Shown: piece by piece, positions 26,173-36,521 of the stretch
Position numbering within the stretch: the stretch's first letter is position 1
How the letters are laid out: each line of letters opens with the position of its first letter
DNA from: Chenopodium formosanum
Lineage: Eukaryota > Streptophyta > Magnoliopsida > Caryophyllales > Amaranthaceae
Direction: 5' to 3'
DNA length: 64,000 nucleotides
NCBI GenBank assembly: GCA_024500155.1
Contig: CM044857.1
Span: 3,660,501-3,724,500, forward strand
Made by a program: the position numbers and the translations under genes
Notes under the pieces: model-generated
Seen by the model: the letters and a program-made list of their open reading frames with translations, nothing else
What the model was told of the DNA's origin: nothing
The model's database searches: none

Positions 26173-29100
26173 ATGGTTCAAAGTTCTGTACCAATTCTTA
26201 ACTTTACTTCTCTACGTCCGGTTACTCAGGCGGGTAACAAAGAGGACTTGCAGCCGGTTATTCAACCGGAAGGCTTTGAAATCCCTCAGCCTCAGCCAGA
26301 GGTATTCACTGAGGAGGAGGAAGAAGAAGACAATGATGTGGAGACCTACATAACCAAAGATGGCTCTCTCATCTCTAAATCCATTCATTCCAGAGATCAA
26401 CTGGAGCAAAATGTAGACCAGGCGGGCCCAAGCAAGCGCCCACCTGGATGGCCAGAAGGGGAAACCCAGAAGGCTAAAGGTCAAGCCCCAGTCACCTGGG
26501 ATGAGCTCATGAAATTCATGACCTCTTTCAAAGGTGAAATCAAGGCCATGATCAACAAAAACAAGGCAGGCTCTAGCAAGAGCCAGCCGGCTAAAAAGAC
26601 TCCCAATGATGGGAAGAAGAAGAAGCCGGTCAAGGATAGGCAGTCAACTCCTCATCCAAAGGAGAAGGCAGCCGCAAAATTTGATTGGTCTAAGATTCTG
26701 ATGCCCCGGCGACCCCAGCCGGAGGCCCAAAAGGCGTCTACCTTCGATGCAAGACACGTCATTAATCGGAGGAGACAGCAACAGTCTGAGTCAGCTTCTA
26801 CCTCAAGCTTTCCAGACAGCTTCAAGGAAGCTTCTGCAAAGGAATTCTATGTCCTTGCATGAGAGTCGGATAGGCGGTAAATCCGTCAACACCGAACCTC
26901 AGCTGATGATAGGGTCTATGCCATACGCACCCCAGGCGCAGTATGGGCAGTATGGCCTCCAGTTCATGCAGCCACCCCCATTCGGAGGTCAGGCGGCATA
27001 TACCAATAACCAGCCACTGGACTGGCAACTGCGACTGATGAGGCCAGGCGAACAGCCGTCTGCCTTCGCATCCAATATAACCGAGGCGGCTCAGCCGACC
27101 AAGGTTAAGAATGTGTTGGTGGGCACCTATGATGGTACCACTAACCCAGAAGACCACCTGATGGCATACACCAACCTCATGTGCTTATAGGGTTGGGACG
27201 ATGCCACCTGGTGTCGATGTTTCCCGGCTACACTGAAGGGCATTGCCCAACAGTGGTTTGGAAACTTGCCAGTCGGCTTAATTGATTGCTTCAAGAAGCT
27301 AGCCTTCTTGTTTGCCACCAACTTCTCAATGAACATCCCTACTAAGAAAACGAGCCTTGATTTGAGCACCGTTAAGCAGGGTGAGAAGGAAGGGCTACGC
27401 TCATATGTCAGGCGATTCAACCTGGTCAGGATACAGATCTAGGGACTGTCTGACGAGGTAGCTTTTACAGACTTTTTCAAGGGTCTGAAGGACGGGTCGG
27501 CTTTTAAGTTTGACCTTGTTCGAAAAGGGGCATTTACGCTACAGGCGGCCCTGAGGGAGGCGGAGAGCTACATACAAGCTACCGACCTTTGCACGCCTGG
27601 TTGCTAGTCAGACTCCAAGAAGTCTGACAAACAAAAAGAAAGCCGGTCAGCTCAGCCGGGTAATAAAAAAGAAGAGAGCAAAAAGAGAAAAGAAGTCTGG
27701 GCGATTAGTGATTCTGACCAGCCGTCCCACAAGAAAAAGAAAGAGTTTAAACCGTACGTCCCCAAGTACGAGTTTAACAAAGACTGCAACTCCATCCTCA
27801 TGGAGGTAAAGGACTGGCTGTCTATTGAGAAGCTGAATCCAATGAAGAGTTCCGTCCAGACACGGAACAAAAATAAATTTTGCCAGTTCCATGAGGAGGT
27901 TGGCCATGACACCAACGACTGCTTCAGTCTACAGCGGACGTTGGACCGTCTGGCTGACAAAGGGCTTCTAAAGTCCTACATTTCTAAGTCCCCAGCTGGG
28001 GCAAAGAAGAAGAGCAAGGGTCAGTCCTCCAAGGCTACCCCCCAGCCTACTAGTAGTTCGGATACCGACAAGGATCCGGTCTACACTATAGCAGGCGGAT
28101 TTTCATGTGGTGGCCCTACCATCCGGGGCACCAAGAGCCATCTTCGAAAGATGGACAAGGATGAGGATGAGCAGGCATCTGCTTCTTCTACCTTCCCAGA
28201 CGTCCTCATAACTGAGAAGGACAGGGGCAGCGTCCGCCGTCCGCATGATGACCCGGTCGTCATTGAATGTAAGGTTGCCAACCAGCTGGTTGGAAGGATC
28301 CTTATTGACACCGGCAGCTCGTCGGACATTATTAGCCTCCGGTGCCTGTAGAAGCTGAAATACAACTCCAGCAGCATGCATCCGGTTACCCACCCCTTGG
28401 TTGGTTTTGGGGGTGGGATGGTCTACCCAGCCGGCAGAATTGACTTGCCCATCCGGCTGGGAGAAAAAGGTCAGGGACGGCATATTGTCGTTAGGTTCTT
28501 GGTCGTGGAGGAGTTGACCGCCTACAATATCATCCTTGGTAGGCCAACCCTCAACGAAGCCAAGGCGGTGATCATCCCGTCTCTCATGCTTATTAAGTAT
28601 GAGCGGGATGATGGCTCTGTTGGTTCCCTGAACGGGGATCAGAAGACGGCTCGGGAGTGCTACCTCTCAGCCGTTAAAGATACTGTGGCCCCAGACGGCC
28701 AACAGAAGGAACCAATAGACCTTGACGCTTTCAAGGATGCCAACCCTGCCCCGGCAGCCGTTTGTAAGAAAAGAAAAGCGCCTCTGCTGGTGGAGGTGAA
28801 GAAAGAGAAAAAATAGCAATCACTGACCGGGGAACGGTCAGACGAGCTCCGTCCCCAACCGGCTGGAGAAAATATTGATCTCGTGTTGGACGACAGCCAT
28901 CCAGAGCGTACGGTGAAGGTTGGGACGGTTGCTTATGCTACTCTAGGTGCAAGCTTGCACCTTCTGCTGAAAGAATTCAAAGACATTTTTGCCTTTGAAG
29001 TGGAAGAGATGTCAGGCGTCAGCCCGGATCTCGCTGTCCACAAACTCGCCGTGGATCCCAAAAAGAAGCCCATCCGGCAAAAGAAAAGAAACCATGGCGA

Positions 29101-30963
29101 GGAAAGAAGTCAGGCGGCAGCTGCCGAAGTCAAAAAGCTGCTAAACGCCAGGTTCATTCGGCCCTGCAATTTTCCCGACTGGGTGGCCAATGTGGTCCTT
29201 GTTAAGAAACCGAATGGGACTTAGCGCATGTGTGTTGATTACACAGACCTCAACAAGGCGTGTCCAAAGGACAGTTACCCGCTTCCAAAGATCGACAGTC
29301 TGGTCGACTCTACAGCCGGTCACGCCTTGATGAGCTTTATGGATGCCTACTCCGGCTTCCATCAGATACCCCTCTGGAAAAAAGATCAAGAGAAGACGAC
29401 CTTCGTCACTGATTTGGGGTTATTCTGTTATACTGTGATGTCGTTTGGCTTGAAGAATGCGCCTGCCACCTTCCAACGGATGATTAATACGGTCTTCATT
29501 AATCAAATTGGGAGGAATGTGGAGGCGTACATCGACGACATGATAGTCAAATCCAAGCAACAAACGGATCACCTTGCTGATCTCCGAGAAACATTCACCA
29601 CCCTCAGGCGGCATAAGGTCATGTTAAACCCCAAGAAATGCGTCTTTGGTGTTGAGTCTGGGAAGTTTCTCGGATTCCTGATTGATCAAAGGGGGATAGA
29701 GGCTAACCCCGAAAAGATACAGGCGGTAATTGACATGAAGTCACCCCGTTCTGTCAAGGAAGTTCAGAGACTAACTGGTTGCTTGGCGGCCTTGGGGAGG
29801 TTCCTCAGCCGGTCAGGTGACAAATGCCTTTACTTCTTCCAAGCAATCAGGAAGAAGACCAGGTTTGAATGGGGAGACGATGCTGAGACGGCATTCCAGA
29901 AGCTAAAAGAGCATCTGCACTCTCTGCCTAGGTTAGTCAGTCCTCTACCTAGGGAGACGTTGTATATGTATTTAGCCGTCTCAGATCATGCTCTCAGTGT
30001 CGTTCTCCTTGCTGAGCGAGACGGCGTTCAGCTCCCGGTTTACTTCATTAGCCATGTTCTTAAGAATGCTGAACTCCGGTACCCCGTGGTTGAAAAATTT
30101 GGCCTTGCTTTGTACATGGCATTCAAAAAATTGAAGCCTTACTTTCTGGCTCATCCGGTGGTGATTTACACCGACCAGCCACTCAAGCGGCCAATGTCTA
30201 CCTTGGAGTCATCCGGCAGAATGTTAAAATGGGCTATTGAAATGCAAAGTCTTGAAATCACTTACGAACCAAGAAAGGCAGTGAAAGGTCAGGCGTTTGC
30301 CGACTTCATTGTGGAAATGACCCGTCCGGTGGCTACGGATAATCTTGAACAGGTTTGGAAAGTGTATGTAGACGGGAGTTCTACAAAGAACGGCTGTGGT
30401 GCAGGCGTAATTTATGAGTCTCCTGAGGGGGACAGATATGAGTATGCACTACGGTTCAAATTTCAAGCCTCAAATAATGAGGCGGAATATGAAGCCCTGC
30501 TAGCCGGAATCCGTATGTGTAAGGCGGCAGGGGCAACAAAAATTGACGCCTACTCTGATTCACAGTTGGTCGTTAGCCAATATGAGGGAATATTTGAGGC
30601 AACTCACCCGGCTATGATCAAATATCTTCAGGCGGTCAAAGAAGAGACTGGGTCACTTGAGGAGTTTCATTTTAATCAAGTACCCAGGTCTGATAATAAC
30701 CAGGCGGATGCACTATCAAAGCTTGCATCTTCCGCCTGCCATGATACGCCTCGGTCAGTCTTTTGGGAAGTACTTGAAAAAAGAAGCATCTATGAAGATC
30801 CCATTGGAGTCCTAGACCGAAGCTCTACCTGGATGGATGGCATCCGGGCATACCTCTCAGATGGTACACTTCCTGATTCGCCACAAGAGGCAGCCGTTCT
30901 GAAAAAGCGAGCCGCAAGCTTCGAGTTGAGAAATGGAGAGCTCTTTAAGGCGGGGCCGTTCTG
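26173..30963 (+). pseudogene. gag-pol of nested Tat element (gag, protease, RT, RNase H, second RNase H), truncated
   Basis: Would encode the structural and replication polyprotein. ATG at 26,173 (MVQSSVPILNF). After one frameshift near 26,850, a single frame runs to 30,963, broken by six stops, all TAG: 27,188; 27,440; 27,605; 28,349; 28,814; 29,222. Domains in order: acidic N-terminus; gag core (DDATWCRCFPATLKGIAQQW); knuckle CQFHEEVGHDTNDC; protease with LIDTGSSSDI near 28,305; RT with FMDAYSGFHQI and YIDDMIV near 29,530; RNase H with IYTDQPLKRPMSTLESSGRM near 30,170; a second RNase H starting VYVDGSSTKNGCGAG near 30,365, typical of the Tat lineage. The frame ends just after LRNGELFKAG, where the integrase zinc-finger region should begin. 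All integrase motifs are absent. Confidence 0.92.
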
Positions 30964-30984
30964 ACTGCTTGGCCCGTCTTACCT

Positions 30985-33083
30985 CATCCCGCTTGCGGGT
31001 GTAAGGACGCTTGAGCCCGTCTACCCACAGCAGAGCCTGCAAAAGCAAACAAGGTTAGTAGTGCAGGCGGAGAAAGACTTGGAGAAAATTATTGAAAAAT
31101 AGTTCAAGTGTCTTACCTCAGCCAGGAGGGTCAGAATACGTTCAAGGTTGAACGTCTCAATCCCCGGGATAGTATCCTTATCCCGTTTGCTGACAGCATC
31201 CAGCATGGCCTTGGCATGCTTCTGGACGTCTGGCCAACGGGGAGATTGATTTGCACCATAATCAGCGTCAAATTGAGATACTAATGCAGCGCCTATCTGG
31301 TCTCGACCGTCTGAGGATGACGTCTGCTGGGAGTGTGTTTTCACTCGCAACAACCATCCCAGCTCAGGCGGGGATTCAAAAGGGTTCTTACCTGCAGAGC
31401 CGGCCAGACGAGAGCCGCTGGCAGGCGTGGTGAACCCCCCGGTTGCAAATAGGGGGCTGGCCAAGTGAAGGCCAACAGAGCCGGACACTCTCTCATTCCT
31501 TCCCCCTATCCGCATTTGTCTCCCGACTGGGGCGTTAGGAGTTGCAGTGGAGGTGGTCTTTTTTGAGGACTTGCTGGGGTTAGAGGCGGTGGTCTCCTCC
31601 CTAGCCCGTTTGAGTTTTTTCTCAAACGTCTTGTCCACCTCTCCTCCCTGAAAAAATAAAACAAGTTAATGTTAGCAGTCGAAGGAAGAAAACTTTGAAA
31701 GTAAACTCACAAAAATAGTCAGGCGTTTACCTTGGCCTTAAGCTCTCGCGCCTGGTCCTCCGCCAAGTCACGGCGGATCTGCGCAGAGGACCGTCTGGGG
31801 GTCTTCTCGTCTGGCAACATGTTCAAAGTTCTTCTGCAAAAACAAAAAGGGTGATCAATTAGTACATCATCAAAAACATTTCCGACACAAAAGTAGTAAA
31901 GACGGAAAGTATTCAGGCGCGTACGTCTGGTGAACATGTGCCCTAGCCCGCAGGCGGTTAGAAAGCATTCATCCCTGAGCCAGGCGCTCTTAGGGATCCA
32001 GTTCTTGGGGACTTTTATTGTCTCCCCGGTTGACAATGTGGCGTCTGTGAGGCCGAAGAAGTCAGCCTCAATTATTTTGTCCAAGTCCTCATCCGGGATC
32101 CGGGGAAGACAGCATTTCCGACCCAGAAGGTCGGGCTTCTTATTGTACTGGCGGAGCTCGAAGTTCTCCCGCCTGGTGGGAGCCGTCAGCAGATAGAATC
32201 TGTGCTTCCAGCCGTCAAATTTTGAGACCTTGTCCAAGGTCATCATGTATTGAGGGAACGTGGTTAGAGTATACCACGCTCTGTACCCGCCTGGGTTGCG
32301 ACTAAGATAACGCATCTTAGCAAAGGCTTCCCAGCCGGGGTGAATTCCTTGGAATTCACAGGCGGCAACATACCCCAGAATATTTGCCCAAGAGTTGGGG
32401 GTAAGTTGCCAGACTCCGAGGCCATAGCCTCTCAAAATTGCCTTCACCGCCTCGTGAAGGGGGAAGCGAAGTCCTGCCTTGAATGCCGCCTCATAACAGC
32501 CGAAGTAGCCGTTAGCGTTTCGTTCTTCATCTTCCCAGGAAATGGTGCCGTCTGGGGGAGGCACCCTTATTTTCCACCCGTCTCCCATTGGGTGGATTTT
32601 GAAGGGATCGTCCTTCTCCTTCCATTTCTTCCTTTCTTCTTCCTCACTATCCTCAAGCGGAGGAAGATCGTCACTGCTCTCCGAGGAAGAGACGTCAAGT
32701 CCGCTTCTCGTCTCCTCCCCAGATTGGGAAACGGAAGCTGAGGCGGCCTCCTCACCGCCTTGGTCGCACTAGTCAAAAAACGAGTCAGGAGGAGTTGGGG
32801 GGCCACGCGGAGGGGACCTCTCCGGAGCCGTCTGGTGTTCAGAGCCAGACGCCTCTCCCTCATGCGTTTGGTCGCCTGAGCCTTCGCTCCTATAATTGGG
32901 ATCCAGTGCCGTCTGCATAGTCCGAGTCATTGTGTCCTGCACAGACGCGCAAATGGTCGGAATCCAAGCATGAGGGTGGTCCCAACACCCTGAGACGGCA
33001 CTACCAGTCCTAGACTCAGCCGTCCCTGGTGAACGGCTGGATTCTACCCTAGGTTGTGCCGTGTGTGTTGGTGATGAATCCAT
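30985..33083 (-). pseudogene. Antisense gene of the Tat element (plant 'gypsy-type transposon' domain), 3'-truncated
   Basis: Tat elements often carry an extra gene opposite to pol, just before the 3' LTR; its role is unknown. Here it starts at ATG 33,083 (MDSSPTHTAQP), with a Ser/Pro-rich start. One TAG near 32,769 precedes an acidic stretch and a conserved-looking core at 32,588-31,930 (FPLHEAVKAILRGYGLG, LTPNSWANILGYVAACE, KFDGWKHRFYLL), like the Pfam family of putative gypsy-type transposon proteins. Introns: 31,730-31,648 (AAG|GTAAAC ... CAG|GGAGGA, in phase) joins a charged RELKAK region to DKTFEKKLKRARE. Another, 31,116-31,037, joins LLAE to ALLWVDGLKRPYTRKRDE, which ends at a new GTAAGA donor near 30,985 with no further exon. 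A GT-AG pair at 31,924-31,834 also exists, but joining it shifts the frame. The missing 3' exons were lost with the integrase. Confidence 0.75.
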
Positions 33084-33454
33084 TTATTGCAAGAAATATA
33101 TACAAGCAGTAAAATGAAAAAAAGAGCTGAGAGAGTCAGAGACGGTACCTTTAGATTTGAGATCTGAAGGTAGACGGGTCCACCTGTGTTGAAGAGCCTG
33201 AGTTTTCTTAAACTTGCGCTTGACTCAGACGGGTGACTTCTGCTCTCTCTTTCAAGATTCTCTCTAAGTTTACTCTGAAAATTTTTGTGAAACGTACAAA
33301 AATATGAGGGTAAACGGCTATATAAAGAGGGTAAATGAAGAGGTATTCCTGTAATTTACCCAGAAGGTGAACAGTAAAATTTTGGCGGTAAAATTACCAC
33401 CATTCAAAGAGTGACACGTGTCACAGATGCCACGTGGCGTGCCACGTCACATCT

Positions 33455-33466
33455 GTGAGGGGCAAA
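33455..33466 (+). other. Polypurine tract of nested element
   Basis: GTGAGGGGCAAA directly precedes the 3' LTR start. Confidence 0.7.
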
Positions 33467-33953
33467 TGTTTAGGGTAATTTTACCCCGCCATGTGGCCCA
33501 ATTAGAGGGCGACACGTGTCAGCCCAAGGATGGTCCAAAGTGGACCTATCCCTGCTTGACACGTGTCATCCCAGATATATGGGGAAATGACGGCCTTTCG
33601 GCCCAAATCCCGAGAAAGCCGCAATGCGGCGCAGCCCACCACTGATTAGGGTTCTGTGACCTAATCAGGGGCACAATTCCCAAGGACCCTATAAATAGGG
33701 AGATTCCCCTCTTTTGGAGGACACGTTTTTCCACTTATTGCAAACTGTCCCTTTGATAGAGACAACTGAGCTAGAAATCCTAGCAGATCCCCACCTAAAT
33801 TTCCGCACCTTTTTCCCTCCCTTCAAGTTACTAACTTGATCTTAGGAGGCGGAGCACCTACCAACCGGTGTCTCCGTTTGTCTTGCAGGTACAGGCCGCT
33901 CTGGACCAGTCTTCGAGCTGTAACTCTCCCGAGGGACAAAAACACCCAAAACA
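33467..33953 (+). repeat. 3' LTR of nested element (487 bp)
   Basis: Same length as the 5' LTR, with seven substitutions and no indels: six transitions (C/T) and one C/A. Confidence 0.97.
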
Positions 33954-33958
33954 CTTCC

Positions 33959-34655
33959 TATTCTCTTTTCTAATAGCATGTTAGTATCATGTTAGGTCTA
34001 AAGCTTTGATCTTTATTGCTTAGTGACATGCTAGGGTTTTTTATTAATCTTGTTAGTATCATGCCTAGGATCTTGCTGTTATCATGCTTTAGCGTTAACA
34101 TGATTATAATTATAATTATGATGATTGTTATCATGCTGCTTGATGCTTATTCATTGGTATTGCTTGATCACGCCTTTTATGCATGTTTAAAGGGAATTTG
34201 TATTTGTAATCACGCTTAATAAGATAATTAATAATCTTGTTTAGGGCTAATATGGTTATAATTCAAGTGATCGCCAATAATAGTTTTATTTGTGCATTAA
34301 ATCCAACCAACATAGATAAACAGGTTTAGGGTTAACCTATTGTTTGCATGTTAGTTAGAAAGCGCACATGAATACGAGAAGAATGAAGTAGAGGCCTATT
34401 TAGGGCAAGCTCAATCTCTTTTAGGTTGGATTTGTACCCTCATCCCTGAACCCTATTTGGTTCAAGACCTTTTGGAGTTGACGATCTCATGGATCGTTAA
34501 GGGGTGTAATCTTCATCCTGTGAACGGTTTACAAGTTCCTAAAACTTGTTGGCGACTCTTTTGCTCTAGCTTCCTTCCCTTTGGACGCCATCATACTTAA
34601 GTGTATGATCACAGTGGGGTTCAAGTTTGGGGTAATGCTTGAAATATTCCCTACA
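33959..34655 (+). repeat. 3' LTR of outer element, right part
   Basis: Continues the outer LTR from the CTTCC break to its CCCTACA end. About 18 differences in some 690 bases from the 5' LTR by eye. Followed by the ATTAA target duplication at 34,656-34,660. Confidence 0.93.
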
Positions 34656-34660
34656 ATTAA

Positions 34661-35547
34661 TCATCAGTATTTAATTAGTTACTAATTACTAATTAATTAC
34701 CAACCCAAAACCACATATGGTGAACTTAATAGAACACATGCTAAATCAGCAACCCAAGACCCCCAAAAAATGTTCACCCCCATCCCCCTCCAAAAGCTCT
34801 AAACCTCTTTAAAAAATTAAGCAAAATTTTTTAAAAAATAAGAGAAAAGAAATCAACAGCAATCCTCCTTTAAACCCAAAATTAATATATTTTTAAGGGT
34901 AAAAAAAAATCACAACTAAAGCATGCACAGAGACACTTTTAAAAACCTATTTTTTTTCTTAAAAGGAAAACAAAAGAAGGAAAAAAAATATACAAAACAA
35001 ACCACAGCTTAGGCAATCACCAGAAACGAATTATTTTTTTTCCTTTATTAATTATTTAAAAAGGAAAGATTATATAAAAAAAATAAAAAATAAATCCCAT
35101 AAACACAAAACGAAAAGAAAAAAAAAGGGTCAGAAAATAAATCAAACAAAGAAAACACAAAACCATGATTTTTTTTTCTAAAAAAGGAGTAAGGAAAAAA
35201 AAACAAAGAAAACAAAAACCCACAAAAAAAAAACCGTTTAAGGTGGGGATAAGAATGCCACATCAGCTAAAAGCATGCAAAGTAAGCAAAGGCTGAAATA
35301 ATACTACAGCAACAGCAAACACTACATTAGCTTCACCTTTTTCATTTTTTTTTTTAAAAAAAAGAGAAAAGATAACCGAAAAAAGGGAAAAAAACAAGGG
35401 TAAAAGCGGTACTGCACTGTAGATTTCAAATAGTAACAGAACTTCTGGTTTTTAAAAGGGTAGAGATAATCATTGTGAAATTCTTTAGAAGAAATTCTAG
35501 AAACTTTTAATTCATTAATTCCCGTAAAATATTAGAAATGAGTAATA
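34661..35547. other. Gene-free A-rich stretch
   Basis: Long A-runs and A/C-rich sequence, no credible coding region. It is the continuation of the host sequence left of the LTR element. Confidence 0.5.
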
Positions 35548-35802
35548 CTTCCTCTGTTTCTTTTTAGTTGACAATTTCTTTAGTCACGTTTGGCAATACA
35601 CGATTTCAACCGTTAATATCTTTAATTATCGATAAGAAAAAATTATAAAAATTTGATATTTTGAAAATATATAGCGTGACGAATCTAACAAGACCCCACA
35701 TGATTATATTTTTCATCACGTATATCACAAAATATGGTCAAAGAAAAGTGTGTGAATAATGCTAAACTCAAAATGTTTTAACTAATAAAAAAACGGAGGT
35801 AG
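35548..35802. mobile_element. Stowaway-like MITE (255 bp)
   Basis: Ends CTTCCTCTGTTTC and AAACGGAGGTAG are inverted relative to each other and flanked by TA on both sides (35,546-35,547; 35,803-35,804), the mark of Tc1/mariner-derived MITEs. A related copy lies at 53,406-53,662. It sits about 720 bases upstream of the PMM start codon. A loose GGGACGGATGGAG end of another such element follows at 35,813. Confidence 0.85.
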
Positions 35803-35939
35803 TAACTAATAAGGGACGGATGGAGTAATTCTGTAATTGTTAAAACCATGCATTGCCAAAATAAATAAATAAATAAATAAAAACTTATCCCCCATGTTAG
35901 AAAAAAAAAGACCCGCTGGTTTCTTGGTTTGAAAGATAG

Positions 35940-36521
35940 CCTTCTCTTCTTTATATGCTAGTTTCCTCCCTTACTTCCTGCATCACTACTGCTAGATCTT
36001 CCCTCTCCTTGCATTCCTGCTATCACATTTTCCGGAATTCAACGCCGTCGCTATTTCATTATTCAGGTCTCCTCTTCTCTCTCTTTTTTTCCTCTTCTGA
36101 TTTGTGACTGCCACTGTTTCCAGCGGTCGCCATTCCGTCGGAGGTGGCGGTGATGATGATAGCTCAACTCTTCTTTTGATTATGCAAATTACTACATCTA
36201 ATGCAATTTCAATTTTTTTAGTTACTAATTTGTAGTTAAGTGAAATTATGTTTAAGATTACATTATGATTTTCAGATCTATTTGATGTTTGATTGTACTT
36301 CCCATTTGTAATCTGCTTGATCTAGTTCATCTACTATGTAATTCTGATAATCTTGCAAAATTTCGGAGTTGATAATTTAAGTTAATTAGTTACTTTGTTA
36401 TCACTGATTACCAATTTTTGAACTCTGATCTTCAATTTGAATTGGAAATTGTGTGTGAGAATGAGATTATAATACGATTACGACTTGCAAACTCATGACA
36501 GGTGAAATTTATTGCTCAAAA
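35940..36521 (+). promoter_or_regulatory. Probable PMM promoter and 5' leader with intron
   Basis: A TATA-like TTTATATGC lies near 35,950, followed by a pyrimidine-rich leader. An acceptor (GACAG at 36,496-36,500) lies 21 bases before the ATG, so the 5' UTR probably has an intron. Its donor may be CAG|GTCTCC near 36,067, not certain. Confidence 0.4.

Larger units (their letters stand above)
25654..33953 (+). mobile_element. Nested Ty3/gypsy Tat-lineage retrotransposon, integrase deleted
   Basis: 8,300 bp with two 487 bp LTRs (TGTTTAGG...CCAAAACA), flanked by CTTCC at 25,649-25,653 and 33,954-33,958. It has a primer-binding site, a gag-pol pseudogene on the plus strand, an antisense gene on the minus strand between pol and the 3' LTR, and a polypurine tract. 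Two RNase H-like segments plus the antisense ORF place it in the Tat clade (relatives of RIRE2 and Grande). LTRs differ at 7 of 487 positions (1.4%). At an assumed 1.3e-8 substitutions per site per year that would be about half a million years, an inference depending on the rate. Confidence 0.95.
16270..34655 (+). mobile_element. Non-autonomous gag-only LTR retrotransposon (TR-GAG/LARD type), hosting a nested element
   Basis: The outer LTRs begin TGTAGAC and end CCCTACA, and are flanked by ATTAA at 16,265-16,269 and 34,656-34,660. Without the nested insertion and its 5-base duplication the element is about 10.1 kb. A primer-binding site starts TGGCGACTCC (18,385) and a polypurine tract with GTGGGGG lies at 24,220. 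The only coding region is a gag gene; no protease, RT, RNase H or integrase is seen between 20,927 and 24,219. This matches the described class of terminal-repeat retrotransposons with only GAG, which must borrow pol from a relative. The gag zinc knuckle and PBS suggest a Tat/Ogre-type ancestor. Compared by eye, the two LTRs differ by roughly 3%, older than the nested element (1.4%), as the nesting order requires. Confidence 0.9.

Noticed and set aside
25733..26181. Minus-strand open frames over the nested 5' LTR (repeated at 33,546-33,734)
   Set aside because: Both copies lie in LTR sequence antisense to the element's transcript and have no domain.
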